A stretch of 64,000 nt of DNA from Dokdonella_A sp963758365 (GCA_963758365.1 CAVWVB010000001.1:930001-994000); one strand, 5' to 3'. Shown: positions 8,815-18,799, counted from the stretch's first letter. A program made the numbers and translations. The notes: a model not told the origin generated them from the letters alone.

Positions 8815-11800
8815 GTGAACACGACTTTCGGCATGCGCATGCGGCGGCTGCGCTTCGCGTTGCAGGCGCTGGCGGCGACGTTCGTGATCGTCCTCGGCAT
8901 GCTCGCCGGACTGACCCAGCTCGCGATGCCCTGGCTGCAGAGCCATCCGCAGCACGTGGAGCACTGGTTGTCGGCGAAGCTCGCGCGGCCCGTACACATC
9001 GGTCACCTGACCGGCTCGTGGATCGGCGGCGGCCCGGTACTCACCCTCGACGACGTCGATATCGCAGCGAACGCCGCGGGCCAAGGTGCGTTGAGCATTC
9101 CGCGCGCGGAACTCGCGTTCGACCTCTCCGCGCTGGTCCGCAGCAACCGCGCGGTCGTCGAGTTCCGCATCGCCGGACTGAACCTGCGCCTCGTCGACGA
9201 ACAGGGCAGCTGGCGCCTGCATGGCCTCGATCTCGGGCCGGCCAGCACCCGCGGCGACGACGAACCGTTCTCGATGGGCGCGCTTGGCGCGCTCGAAATC
9301 AGGGACCTGGATCTGACCATCGAGAATCCGCAGCGCGGGCTGCACGTGGACCTGAAAGCACCGGTGCTGCGCCTGCTCAATCACGGCGCGATCACGCGTG
9401 CGCTCGGGCGCGTGCGCATCGGCGCCGCGAGTTCGCCACTGCTCGAATTCGTCGCCGACCTCGACATCCAGCGGCGCTCCGGCGAGATCTACGTCGGCGG
9501 GCGCGACATCGACCTCGCCGCGTTCTCCGGTCACGCGCTGCCGGTCGGGTTGCAGCTGGTCGCGGGACGCGGTGTCGTCCAGGCCTGGATGCGGGTCGAC
9601 TCGGGGCGAGTCGACGACGCGCGCGCGCGCGTCGATCTCGACGACGCCGTGTTCGCCGCCGCCGCGCCGATCGCGCTCGACGCTGCGACCCGTATCACGC
9701 CGCGGGTCGAGCTGGATCGACTCGCGTTCGTGGCGCGCTGGCTGCGTTCGCGCGACGGCTGGACGTTCGATGTTGCCGACCTGCGCGCCGGCAGCGACGC
9801 GAAAGAACCCGCGGCGCGGGTCAGCGTCGAGTACGCGGGAGGCGCGGCGCCGCAGTGGCGCGCTGCCGCCAGCGCGCTACCGCTGCGCCCGATCGGCGAC
9901 TTCGCGATGCTCGGCGCCGGCGACCTCGATGTGCTGCGTCGCTGGCTCTACCTGGCGCGTCCACGCGGCACGCTGGCAAGCGGTGATCTGCTCTGGCGCG
10001 GCGCGTCCGACTACGAAGTCCATGCGCGCCTCAGCGGGCTCGGCTTCAGCGATGCCGATGCGGTGCCGGGTCTCGAGCATGCCGATCTGGAAGTCGATGG
10101 CGACGCCGAGGCGACGCTGGTCCATTTGCCGGCTCAGGCCTTGCGTATCGACTATCCGCACGTATTCCGGCGCCCGTTCCTGTTCGCTACGTTTGCAGGC
10201 GACATCGTCGTGGTCCCGGGAAAAGATGCATGGGTACTGCAGACCGATCGCATCGGATTCGAAGGCGAGGCCTATGCGGGCGAGTTGCGGGGCAGCATGG
10301 AAATCAACGCCGGGCGGCGACCCAGCGTCGACCTCTATGCGCGCGTCACGCATGCGGACGTCACCGCGGCCAAACTGTTCTGGCCGACCAACACGATGCC
10401 GCCGCAGGCGATCGTATGGCTCGATCGTGCGCTCGTCGGCGGGCAGGTCGTCGACGGGGTCGCGGCGTTGCGCGGCGACCTCGCGGACTGGCCGTTCCAC
10501 CATCTGGACGGTCGCATGAATGCACGCGCCGATATCTCGGACCTGACCCTGGACTACGCTCCGGGTTGGCCGCGCGCGGAAAAGGTGCATGCGATTGCCA
10601 CGTTCATCAACGACGGCGTCGACGTCGAGGCGGACGCCGCCGAGTCGATGGGCAATCAGGTCGGCCAGGCCAGCGCGACAATCGCGGATTTCGGGGACTT
10701 GAATCTCGAACTCGCCGCGAAAGGCGAGGGCAGCGGAGCGAATCTGCTGCGCTTCCTGCGAGCGACCCCGGTCGGCGCGGACCATCGCGAGTACCTTCAG
10801 GATCTCGCGGTCGGGGGCAAGGCCACGGTGGCGTTCACGCTGCATCTGCCGATCAAGCAGATCGAGGCCCTGAAGCTCGACGGCACGGCCGCGCTGAGTG
10901 GCGCGAAGGTCGATCACGATCGCTACGATCTGCATTTCGTCGATGCGACCGGACCGCTGCGCTTCAACCAGAGCGGATTCGCCGCCGATGCGCTCGATGT
11001 CGGTTTCCGCGAGCGCAAGGCGAAACTCTCGGTCGCGGCAGGCGGACTGGTCGCCGATCCGCGGCATGTGTTCGAAGCGGGGCTGACCGGAGTATTCCCG
11101 GCGACCGCGGTATTCGCCGACGTGCCGGTGCTCGCGCCGGCGCTGCCGCGCTTCCCCGGCGAGTCGAAGTGGAGTGCGAGCGTCTCCGTGGACGCCTCGC
11201 AGGGCGGCGCGAACGCGAGCCGCCTGGAACTCGCGAGCGATCTCGCCGGTACCGCGATCGAGCTGCCGGCACCGCTCGCGAAGCCCGCGGATGCAAGCGT
11301 GCCGTTCCGGCTTGTGCTCGATCTGCCCTATGCGGGCGCCGCGTTCAGCGCGCGGCTCGGCGATCGGGTCGGTGTGACCGGACGCGTGCCCGGACCGGGT
11401 CAGGCCTTCGCCGCGTATGTGGAATTCGGCGGCGACTCGAAACCGGTGCCGAAGCAGGGCGTCACCATAGGTGGCGACATGCCGGCACTCGATGCGGGCG
11501 CATGGCTGGATCTGGCCGGACCTCCCGGTAGCGGGTCGCTGGGCAGCCTGCTCAATGCGATCGACGTGCATACCCGGGATTTCGTGCTGGCCAATCGCCA
11601 TTTCCAGGATGTCGCGCTCGGCATCACGAGCGATGCGCGTGCAACCACGGTGAAATTCGAAGGCGGGGCGCTGGCCGGAACCCTGCTGCTGCCCGCGAAC
11701 GATCTCGCCACGCGCGGCATCGACGCGAAGTTCGCGCGCATCCATTGGCCCGAAGCGCCGGCCGACACGCCGGACGACTCGGCAGCGTTCGCGGATGTCG

Positions 11801-12660
11801 CGCCCGGGGTGCTGCCGCCATTGCATCTGGAGGTCGCGGATTTCCGTCTCGGTCAGGCGACGTTCGGTTCGGCCCGCTTCGAGAGCCATCCGATTGCCGG
11901 CGGCATGCAGATCGATACCCTCGAGTCGCATTCGCCGAACGTGGCGATGACCGCGAGCGGGACCTGGATCGGCACGGCGCAGGACAACCATTCTCACCTG
12001 TCGATCGATCTGTCCGCGCAGAGTCTGGGTCACATGATGGATGCACTCGGTTTCGCGGGCCTGATCGAAGGCGGCAGCACCCACGCGAAGATCGATGCGA
12101 GCTGGCCGGGCTCGCCATCGGCATTCGCGCTGGCCCGGGTCGACGGCACGCTTGCGGTCGACGTCGCCGAAGGGCGCATCCTCGACGTCAATCCCGGTGC
12201 CGGCCGTCTGTTCGGCCTGCTCTCGTTGACCGAGATTCCGCGTCGTCTCAGCCTCGATTTCAGTGATTTCTTCAAATCCGGTCTGAGCTTCAATTCGATC
12301 ACCGGCAAGTTCCGGCTTGCCGACGGCAATGCCTACACGGATGGCCTCAAGATCAGCAGTCCCGCAGCCGAAATCGTGATCAGCGGGCGTACCGGCCTGC
12401 GCGCGCGCGACTACGATCAGCAAATGAGCGTGCATCCGCACGCGGGCGCGACGCTGCCGATCGTCGGCGCGATCGCGGCGGGACCGGTCGGCGCGGCCGC
12501 CGGGCTGGTCATGCAGGGCCTGCTCAACAAGCCGATCGGCAAGGCGATCGCGCGGCGCTACAGCGTGACCGGGAGCTGGGACAAGCCGGTGATCGTGCAG
12601 GAGGCGCGGGGCAAGACGGACGAGGGCGGCAGCGAGAAGGGCGTCGGAAGCAGGGACTGA
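8815..12660 (+). CDS. yhdP: YhdP family AsmA-like envelope protein
   Basis: A 1281-aa protein close to the length of E. coli YhdP (1266 aa). An N-terminal membrane anchor lies at about residues 15-38 (LQALAATFVIVLGMLAGL). The rest is a long periplasmic beta-rich repeat domain ending in the conserved DUF3971/AsmA_2 C terminus (GRLFGLLSLTEIPRRLSLD, then the KPIGKAIARRY region). YhdP-like proteins bridge the periplasm and support phospholipid transport to the outer membrane; that role is from family knowledge. The start may be GTG 8815 or the ATGs at 8833 or 8839. Downstream order (tldD, darP, pmbA) matches relatives. Confidence 0.92.
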   Translation: MNTTFGMRMRRLRFALQALAATFVIVLGMLAGLTQLAMPWLQSHPQHVEHWLSAKLARPVHIGHLTGSWIGGGPVLTLDDVDIAANAAGQGALSIPRAELAFDLSALVRSNRAVVEFRIAGLNLRLVDEQGSWRLHGLDLGPASTRGDDEPFSMGALGALEIRDLDLTIENPQRGLHVDLKAPVLRLLNHGAITRALGRVRIGAASSPLLEFVADLDIQRRSGEIYVGGRDIDLAAFSGHALPVGLQLVAGRGVVQAWMRVDSGRVDDARARVDLDDAVFAAAAPIALDAATRITPRVELDRLAFVARWLRSRDGWTFDVADLRAGSDAKEPAARVSVEYAGGAAPQWRAAASALPLRPIGDFAMLGAGDLDVLRRWLYLARPRGTLASGDLLWRGASDYEVHARLSGLGFSDADAVPGLEHADLEVDGDAEATLVHLPAQALRIDYPHVFRRPFLFATFAGDIVVVPGKDAWVLQTDRIGFEGEAYAGELRGSMEINAGRRPSVDLYARVTHADVTAAKLFWPTNTMPPQAIVWLDRALVGGQVVDGVAALRGDLADWPFHHLDGRMNARADISDLTLDYAPGWPRAEKVHAIATFINDGVDVEADAAESMGNQVGQASATIADFGDLNLELAAKGEGSGANLLRFLRATPVGADHREYLQDLAVGGKATVAFTLHLPIKQIEALKLDGTAALSGAKVDHDRYDLHFVDATGPLRFNQSGFAADALDVGFRERKAKLSVAAGGLVADPRHVFEAGLTGVFPATAVFADVPVLAPALPRFPGESKWSASVSVDASQGGANASRLELASDLAGTAIELPAPLAKPADASVPFRLVLDLPYAGAAFSARLGDRVGVTGRVPGPGQAFAAYVEFGGDSKPVPKQGVTIGGDMPALDAGAWLDLAGPPGSGSLGSLLNAIDVHTRDFVLANRHFQDVALGITSDARATTVKFEGGALAGTLLLPANDLATRGIDAKFARIHWPEAPADTPDDSAAFADVAPGVLPPLHLEVADFRLGQATFGSARFESHPIAGGMQIDTLESHSPNVAMTASGTWIGTAQDNHSHLSIDLSAQSLGHMMDALGFAGLIEGGSTHAKIDASWPGSPSAFALARVDGTLAVDVAEGRILDVNPGAGRLFGLLSLTEIPRRLSLDFSDFFKSGLSFNSITGKFRLADGNAYTDGLKISSPAAEIVISGRTGLRARDYDQQMSVHPHAGATLPIVGAIAAGPVGAAAGLVMQGLLNKPIGKAIARRYSVTGSWDKPVIVQEARGKTDEGGSEKGVGSRD

Positions 12661-12872
12661 GGAACGCGGGCTGGCGCGGATACACGGTCGATGCGCGTGC
12701 GCCGGTTTGCGCGCGCGACGGTTGTGCTGCAGCATGCACGCCCCCAGCTAGTGGTCCTCGTCGTCCGGCGCGCGCCGCGCGCTCGCGTCGGGAAAACCCG
12801 CCGTCGACCGGATCCGGACGCCATTCAGGTTCCTGAACCCGTGTCCAGGCTCGCATCTGTCGTCTCCCGTCC

Positions 12873-14315
12873 ATGACCGACCACATCACCCAAGCCGAAC
12901 AGTGCCTGCTGCGCCCGGGCGGCCTCGCGCAAGCCGACCTCGAGAGCGTGTTCACGCGCCTGATGGGGCCGTCGATCGACGCCGCGGATCTGTACTTCCA
13001 GCATTCGCGCAGCGAGTCGTGGGTGCTCGAGGACGGCATCGTCAAGGAAGGCAACCATTCGATCGAGCAGGGCGTGGGCGTGCGCGCGCTGTCCGGCGAG
13101 AAGGCCGGCTTTGCGTATTCCGACGAGATCGTGCTGCCCGCGCTGATCGAGGCGGCCGGCTCGGCGCGGGCGATAGCGCAGACCGGCGCGAACGGAGTGG
13201 GCAAGCCACTTGCGATTGCGAGCGGACGCGCGCTGTATCCGGCGATCGACCCGATCGACACATTATCCAGCGAGGCCAAGATCGCCGCGTTGCGCGAAGT
13301 CGATGCGCTGTGCCGTGCCGAGGACCCGCGAGTCAGGCAAGTCATCGTCAGTATCGCCGCGACCCTGGATACCGTGCTCGTCGCGCATTCCGATGGCACC
13401 CTTGCCGCCGATGTGCGGCCGCTCGTGCGCATGAGCGTGCAAGTGATCGCCGAGGCCGACGGTCGCCGCGAATCGGGCAGCAGCGGTGGCGGCGGTCGCT
13501 ATGGGTTGCCCGTGCTGCTCGAAAACGGCCGCGCCCGTGCGTTCGCGCGCGAAGCGGTGCGCGCCGCGCTGGTCAACCTCGAATCGATACCTGCGCCGGC
13601 AGGCAACATGCCGGTCGTGCTCGGCCCGGGCTGGCCCGGCGTGCTCCTGCACGAGGCGATCGGCCACGGCTTCGAGGGCGATTTCAACCGCAAGCAGACG
13701 TCGGCATTCGCGGGCATGCTCGGGGAAAAGGTCGCCGCGCGCGGCGTGACCGTGGTCGACGACGGCACGCTGGCGGGCCGGCGCGGATCCCTGAATGTCG
13801 ACGACGAGGGGACGCCGACCCACTGCACGACGCTGATCGAGAACGGCGTGATGAAGGGCTACATGCAGGACAAGCTCAATGCGCGTCTGATGGGCATGGC
13901 GCCGACCGGCAACGGGCGCCGCGAATCGTTCGCGCATTTGCCGATGCCGCGCATGACCAATACCTACATGCTGCCCGGTGAATGCGATCCCGGAGAGATC
14001 ATCGCCTCGGTCGGGCGCGGCCTCTACGCGGTGAACTTCGGCGGTGGCCAGGTCGACATCACCAATGGCAAATTCACATTTTCGGCGAGTGAGGCCTACC
14101 TGATCGAGAACGGCAAGGTCACGCGTCCGGTCAAGGGTGCGACGCTGATCGGTTCGGGCGCGGAAGTACTCAAGCGCGTGTCGATGATCGGCAACGACCT
14201 CAAGCTCGATGAAGGCGTCGGCGTGTGCGGCAAGGACGGACAGAGTGTGCCGGTCGGGGTCGGCCAGCCGACCCTGCGCATCGACTCGATGACGGTCGGC
14301 GGTACTGCGGCATGA
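12873..14315 (+). CDS. tldD: Metalloprotease TldD
   Basis: A 480-aa TldD, the catalytic partner of PmbA/TldE. The TldD/E heterodimer degrades unfolded peptides and processes modified peptides such as microcin B17. The zinc-binding HEAIGHGFEGD motif (HExxxH) is present, together with the glycine-rich GRRGSLNVDDEGTP and the C-terminal GVGQPTLRIDSMTVGG typical of TldD. The length matches E. coli (481 aa). The 212-bp gap from yhdP shows no gene. The partner pmbA lies just beyond darP. Confidence 0.96.
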   Translation: MTDHITQAEQCLLRPGGLAQADLESVFTRLMGPSIDAADLYFQHSRSESWVLEDGIVKEGNHSIEQGVGVRALSGEKAGFAYSDEIVLPALIEAAGSARAIAQTGANGVGKPLAIASGRALYPAIDPIDTLSSEAKIAALREVDALCRAEDPRVRQVIVSIAATLDTVLVAHSDGTLAADVRPLVRMSVQVIAEADGRRESGSSGGGGRYGLPVLLENGRARAFAREAVRAALVNLESIPAPAGNMPVVLGPGWPGVLLHEAIGHGFEGDFNRKQTSAFAGMLGEKVAARGVTVVDDGTLAGRRGSLNVDDEGTPTHCTTLIENGVMKGYMQDKLNARLMGMAPTGNGRRESFAHLPMPRMTNTYMLPGECDPGEIIASVGRGLYAVNFGGGQVDITNGKFTFSASEAYLIENGKVTRPVKGATLIGSGAEVLKRVSMIGNDLKLDEGVGVCGKDGQSVPVGVGQPTLRIDSMTVGGTAA

Positions 14316-14405
14316 ACGGTCTGGAGACCGCGATCGGGATACGCCCGGGAAGCCACGCGGTTGCCGCGGCGGCGAGTGGGTCCGTCCGCGCCGTCGGGCG
14401 GAATC

Positions 14406-14951
14406 TCATCCATTTCCGGTTCCCTGTTCTTCGTTGCGCGTTTCCATGAGAGCGCGCAACCCGCGGAACAACTCGCGATACGCGTGCGGTGGTCTGCCTG
14501 CGTCGCGTTCGGCAAGCGTGTTGCGCACGAGCTGGCGCAGATGCTGGCGGTCCGCGGCCGGATGCAGCGCGATGAATTCTGCGAGCGCGTCGTCGCCCTC
14601 GTCGAGCAGGCGTTCGCGCCATGCCTCGATACGATGCATCGCCGCGGTCTCGCGATGCGCCTTGTCGCGGTCGCGGCCCAGCGCGATGCGAATCACGTCC
14701 ACTGCGTCTTCGCCGAGCCTGCGAAGCTGCTTGGCCAGGAACTGGGTCTGTCGCTTGCGCGCGATGTGCGAGCGCACCGCGCGCGTGCGCAGCACTTCGT
14801 CGCGGAGGTCGTCGTCGAGCGGCACGCGTGCGAGTTCGGCCTCGCCGAGCAGTGCCAGGTTCTCGGCGAGCTTGAAGATGTCGAGCGCGTCGCGGCGCCG
14901 CCGGCTGCGGCTCGGTGCGGGTGATTCGCCCGCTGGCTTGTCGTCGTGCAT
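14406..14951 (-). CDS. darP: DarP/YjgA family ribosome-associated protein (DUF615)
   Basis: A 181-aa highly charged helical protein of the YjgA/DUF615 family, which binds late 50S assembly intermediates. It shows the family pattern of an Arg-rich N terminus (SRSRRRRDALDIFKLAENL), the RSHIARKRQTQFLAKQLRR motif and the WRERLLDEGDDALAEF segment. It lies on the minus strand between tldD and pmbA, the order seen in related Xanthomonadales. Its start overlaps only the extended, not the preferred, pmbA start. Confidence 0.9.
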   Translation of the reverse strand: MHDDKPAGESPAPSRSRRRRDALDIFKLAENLALLGEAELARVPLDDDLRDEVLRTRAVRSHIARKRQTQFLAKQLRRLGEDAVDVIRIALGRDRDKAHRETAAMHRIEAWRERLLDEGDDALAEFIALHPAADRQHLRQLVRNTLAERDAGRPPHAYRELFRGLRALMETRNEEQGTGNG

Positions 14952-15044
14952 CGGAAATATCCGGGATTCCAGTCAGTGAACGCAATCGTGACCGACAAAG
15001 CGAAGGCCGGCGACAAATCGATCGCCGGCCGCAACGATAGCAGC

Positions 15045-16373
15045 ATGACCGAGCTCGATCGTCTGGCCTCGATTGCCGAGGATGTGATCAGGCGCTGTCG
15101 CGCGAGCGGCGCGAGCGAGGCCGACGTCGCCGCGAGCGTCGACACCGGCCTCAGCGTGGGAGTACGTCTGGGCGAGGTCGAGACCGTCGAGCACACACGC
15201 GACCGCGGGGTATCGGTGACGGTCTACTTCGGCAAGCGCAAGGGCTCGGCCAGCACCGCCGACCTCGATCCGAAATCGATCGCGCAAACCATCGAGCATG
15301 CCTGCGCGATCGCGCGGCATACCGAGGAGGACCCTGCCAACGGTCTTGCCGACCCCGCGTTGCTCGCGACGGCCGACGACAAGCCGGAACTCGACATCTG
15401 GCATCCGTGGCAGATCAGTCCGCAGGACGCGATCCGCCTCGCGGTCGAGATCGAGGATGCGGGGCGCTCGTTCGATCCGCGCATCGACAACTCCGACGGT
15501 GCGTCCGTGCAGGCCGGAGCATCGATGACTGCCTACGCGAATTCGCTCGGCTTCATCGGTACCGAGCGCGCAACCCATCATTCCTTGTCCGCCGCGCTGA
15601 TCGCGGAGGACGCGAACGGCATGCAGCGCGACTACTGGTACGACGCGGTGCGCGCGGCAAGCGATTTCATGGATGCCGCCGCGCTCGGCCGCAAGGCCGC
15701 CGAGCGCACGATCGCGCGTCTGGGCGCGCGCAGCCTGTCGACGCGCGACTGCCCTGTGCTGTTCGTGCCCGAAGTCGCGCGCAGCCTGATCGGGCATTTC
15801 CTGTCCGCGATCAGCGGCGGCGCGCTGTACCGGCGCGCGAGCTTCCTGGTCGACCATGCGGGCAAGGCGGTGTTCCCGCGCTGGATGCAGATCGTCGAGC
15901 GCCCGCGCATCCCCCGCGGCCACGGCTCGACCGCATTCGACGCCGAAGGCGTCGCTACGCGCGACTCCGACCTGGTCACCGATGGCGTGCTCGCGCGCTA
16001 CGTGCTCGGCAGCTACTCCGCGCGCAAGCTCGGCCTGCAGTCGACCGGCAACGCGGGAGGCATCCACAACGTCGTCGTGCAGCCGGGCAGCGAGGACTTC
16101 GCGGCGCTGCTCAAGCGCATGGACTCGGGCCTGCTCGTCACCGACCTCATGGGTCAGGGCGTATCGCTGGTCACCGGCGACTACTCGCGTGGCGCGTCGG
16201 GTTTCTGGGTCGAGAATGGCGCGATCGCGCATCCGGTCGAGGAGATCACGATTGCCGCGAACCTGCGCGACATGTTCGCGAACATCGCCGCGGTCGGCAG
16301 CGATGTCGACCTGCGATCGCACATCCTGACCGGGTCGATCCTGCTCGAGCGCATGACCGTCGCCGGGGAGTGA
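15045..16373 (+). CDS. pmbA: Metalloprotease subunit PmbA/TldE
   Basis: A 442-aa TldE/PmbA protein (E. coli 450 aa), the non-catalytic partner of TldD. It has the same fold without the HExxxH zinc motif. It carries VRLGEVETVEHTRDRGVSV near the N terminus, GNAGGIHNVVV, and the C-terminal DLMGQGVSLVTGDYSRGASG signature. The MTELDRL start fits the family. An in-frame ATG at 14946 would add 33 residues and overlap darP. Paired with tldD across darP. Confidence 0.94.
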   Translation: MTELDRLASIAEDVIRRCRASGASEADVAASVDTGLSVGVRLGEVETVEHTRDRGVSVTVYFGKRKGSASTADLDPKSIAQTIEHACAIARHTEEDPANGLADPALLATADDKPELDIWHPWQISPQDAIRLAVEIEDAGRSFDPRIDNSDGASVQAGASMTAYANSLGFIGTERATHHSLSAALIAEDANGMQRDYWYDAVRAASDFMDAAALGRKAAERTIARLGARSLSTRDCPVLFVPEVARSLIGHFLSAISGGALYRRASFLVDHAGKAVFPRWMQIVERPRIPRGHGSTAFDAEGVATRDSDLVTDGVLARYVLGSYSARKLGLQSTGNAGGIHNVVVQPGSEDFAALLKRMDSGLLVTDLMGQGVSLVTGDYSRGASGFWVENGAIAHPVEEITIAANLRDMFANIAAVGSDVDLRSHILTGSILLERMTVAGE

Positions 16374-16579
16374 CGGATCCCAGCCCGCGCGCCGTGCGCG
16401 CCGTGCGAATCGTGCGCCTCATCGTCCGATCGGCCGCTCAGCACGCCGTACGCCCCGGGCGCTACCGGCTGCGCGGCCTGCACATCCGGACCCACGTGGA
16501 AGTGCCGCGTCGGGATCTCGTGCGCGCAGGCGCTGCATGCCGTCAGCACGAGCATCAGGCTCGTCGCCAGGCTCGGCAC
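16181..16579 (-). CDS. Possible small lipoprotein antisense to the pmbA 3' end
   Basis: The interval 16374-16743 would otherwise be a 370-bp gap. On the minus strand a GTG at 16579 opens a frame with a convincing lipoprotein signal, SLMLVLTACSACAHEIPT (lipobox LTAC). About 50 plausible residues follow with G/C-rich third positions. The frame then continues without a stop for ~190 nt antisense to pmbA, where its composition is that of a shadow. Either the gene overlaps pmbA, it has lost its stop, or the signal-like stretch is chance. No family recognised. Confidence 0.25.
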   Translation of the reverse strand: MPSLATSLMLVLTACSACAHEIPTRHFHVGPDVQAAQPVAPGAYGVLSGRSDDEAHDSHGAHGARAGIRHSPATVMRSSRIDPVRMCDRRSTSLPTAAMFANMSRRFAAIVISSTGCAIAPFSTQKPDAPRE

Positions 16580-16743
16580 ACGGTGTCCGCATCCCGCATC
16601 GTCTACCCTTCGACCATGCGACGAGCGCACGCGCGGCGACCCCGCCACGTTCGACGCGCGCCGCCATCATGCATGACTTTCTAGCTATTGTAGTACCTTG
16701 TGATCAGCGCAATATCGTGGCTGTCACCCAACGGAGACATCGC

Positions 16744-17151
16744 ATGAGCGACAACGAAACCGTGACTCCGCCGACCGAATCCGTACCTGCGACGTTGTCG
16801 AGCGACGAACGTACCTGGGCGCTGATCGGGCATCTTTCGGCATTCAGTGCGTTCATCACCGGCATCGGCTGCATGCTCGGGCCGCTGATCGTCTGGCTGG
16901 TCAAGCGCGATACGCTGCCGTTCGCAGGCGAGCAGGCCAAGGAGGCGCTCAACTTCAACATCAGCGTCGCGCTCGTGTTCGTCGGCCTCTGGATACTGAC
17001 GATCGGAACGCTCGGTCTCGGCCTGCTGTTGACGATTCCGCTCGGCCTCGCGCTGTTCGTCGCCTGGGTCGTGTTCACGATCATCGCCGCGATCAAGGCG
17101 AACGAGGGCGTCGCATACCGCTATCCGTTCACGCTGCGTCTGGTCAAGTAG
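16744..17151 (+). CDS. DUF4870 family membrane protein
   Basis: A 135-aa protein with a 20-residue Thr/Ser/Glu-rich head, then the DUF4870 core: RTWALIGHLSAFSAFITGIG, PLIVWLVKRDTLPFAGEQAK and KEALNFNISV, with about three membrane segments and a short basic end. The function of the family is unknown. GGAG lies 7 nt before the ATG and decides the start. It is a single gene convergent with the dipeptidase gene; 17152-17413 contains nothing I can assign. Confidence 0.9.
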   Translation: MSDNETVTPPTESVPATLSSDERTWALIGHLSAFSAFITGIGCMLGPLIVWLVKRDTLPFAGEQAKEALNFNISVALVFVGLWILTIGTLGLGLLLTIPLGLALFVAWVVFTIIAAIKANEGVAYRYPFTLRLVK

Positions 17152-17413
17152 ATCGGGTGGACTGTGAAACCGGCGTGACGCTTCGTTCGCGAATCCGCGT
17201 TTGATGATTTGCGGTACCGCGAACTCGCGTCAGGCCGGGCCAGCCTGACCTGCGGCCGGCGCGCCGGGCGGAATCGGGCGGACACCGGAGCGGAGCGGGT
17301 AGGTCAGGTCGCCGCCGCCCCGACGTTTCACGTCCCTGCGATTCACGTCCGGTAACGCCAGGTCGGGTCGAGGCGGTATGAGCTGCACGCAGTGACTGCA
17401 TGCACCGTGCGCG

Positions 17414-18586
17414 TCACGCGGTGCCCGCGGCACCCCAGGTGTCGCGGAACAGCCGGTTGAAATTTCCGCCGAGCAGTTTCGCGATGCGCGCGTCGGAATG
17501 GCCGCGCCGCGACAGCAGCACGGCGATGCGATCGAAACGGTCGGCCGAGTTGAGGTCGGGCAGGAAGGTGTAGACGTCGGGTTGCTCGCCCGGTGCGGAG
17601 ATGCCACGTTCGCGGCGTTGGCGGATTTCCTCGGCGAACTTGCGCCTGAACTCGGGCGTCGCGTCGACCGGCGAGATCGCGCCGTCGCTGCCGATGCCGA
17701 CATGGTCCTCGCCGCAGACATCGACCGCATGTTCGAGGTGGAGCATCAGGTCCGCGGCCATCGGTTGTCCCTGCGCACGCAGGAACGGCATCAAATAGAT
17801 GCCGGCGACTCCACCCTTGTCGGCGAGGCGCCTGAGTTCGTTGTCGGTCTTGTTGCGCGGATTGGCGGCGAGCGCCGCACAGCCGGTGTGCGAGATCGCG
17901 ACCGGCACCTTCGACGCTTCGATCGCCTCGAGCGTCGTGCGTTCGCCCGCGTGGGAAAGGTCGACCAGCGCATGACGCGCATTGATGCGCGCGACGAGTT
18001 CGCGGCCGAAGCGGCTGAGTCCCGCGTTTCCCGGTTCGAGGCAACCGTCGCCGACCAGGTTGCGCCGGTTGTAGGTGAGCTGGAAAACGCGCACGCCAAG
18101 GTCGTGGAACAGCGCGATGCGGTCGAGGTCCTCCGCGAACGGCGTCGCGTCCTGGAACCCGTAGACGATGCCGAGCCGGCCGCTGCGCTTGGCCGTATCG
18201 ATGTCCGTACCCTCGCGCACGAGCAGCAGGCGATCGGGATGCGCGGCCATCTGCGCGTTCCACCACGCGATGTTGCGGATCGTTTCGTCGTAGTTGCGTC
18301 GATAGCTGCCGACCCCGCTGACCGTCAGGTTCACCGCGGTCAGTCCCGACCTGCGCGCGTCGTCGAGAGCGGCCTGCGAGATGATGCCCTTCGGGTCGTC
18401 CGGCGAGCCGTCCGGGCCGCCGAGCGCATCGATCACGATCGCGTCGTGGTAGCCGTGCCAGCCGGCGGCCGCGGCGAGCGGCGCGCGATCGGCGGCATGC
18501 GCGCCGCGGCCCGCCAGCAAGGGCGCCGCAGCGAGCGCACCGAGTGCGGCCAGAACCCGTCGGCGTGGCAGGCTGGGAGTCATCAT
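17414..18586 (-). CDS. M19 (membrane dipeptidase-like) protein, exported by Tat, with altered metal site
   Basis: A 390-aa amidohydrolase-fold protein of peptidase family M19. The N terminus has paired arginines before a hydrophobic stretch (PRRRVLAALGALAAAPLLAG), suggesting Tat export. AAAGGAAA precedes the start. Conserved M19 elements are VDLSHAG (His212), AISHTGC (His233), ANPRNKTD and HVGIGSD. Two usual metal-binding elements are absent: the HxD after strand 1 reads VIDALGGPDG, and the bridging Glu position reads GFQDATPF. It may use fewer metals or act on a different substrate. A dipeptidase role is therefore only a family-level guess. Confidence 0.8.
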   Translation of the reverse strand: MMTPSLPRRRVLAALGALAAAPLLAGRGAHAADRAPLAAAAGWHGYHDAIVIDALGGPDGSPDDPKGIISQAALDDARRSGLTAVNLTVSGVGSYRRNYDETIRNIAWWNAQMAAHPDRLLLVREGTDIDTAKRSGRLGIVYGFQDATPFAEDLDRIALFHDLGVRVFQLTYNRRNLVGDGCLEPGNAGLSRFGRELVARINARHALVDLSHAGERTTLEAIEASKVPVAISHTGCAALAANPRNKTDNELRRLADKGGVAGIYLMPFLRAQGQPMAADLMLHLEHAVDVCGEDHVGIGSDGAISPVDATPEFRRKFAEEIRQRRERGISAPGEQPDVYTFLPDLNSADRFDRIAVLLSRRGHSDARIAKLLGGNFNRLFRDTWGAAGTA

Positions 18587-18799
18587 TGCATTTCCTTTCA
18601 CTGGTTCCGGAGGCACGGTCGTGCGCACGATGGTTGCGAGGGGTTTCAGGCGGCACGAAAGTGGTTGAGCGCAGGATTGCGCCGCGCCTGCAGCCACCGG
18701 AGTGTTTTCCCATGGGCCTCGCGAAATATCAATCCCGGGGTATTGTCGCAGGCGCAACCGGGCGACACTGAGGCAGCCGGCTGGCCGTCGGGCGCCGGC

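Noticed and set aside
9877..12735. 952-codon minus-strand frame opposite yhdP
   Set aside because: High-GC antisense artefact of a real gene; arginine-rich, no recognisable domain.
12661..12872. Minus-strand frame ending DDEDH just before tldD
   Set aside because: No start or ribosome site, and it would extend antisense through tldD; treated as intergenic.
16689..16717. Promoter TTGTAG / AATATC before the DUF4870 gene
   Set aside because: 17-bp spacing is right but both boxes match poorly.
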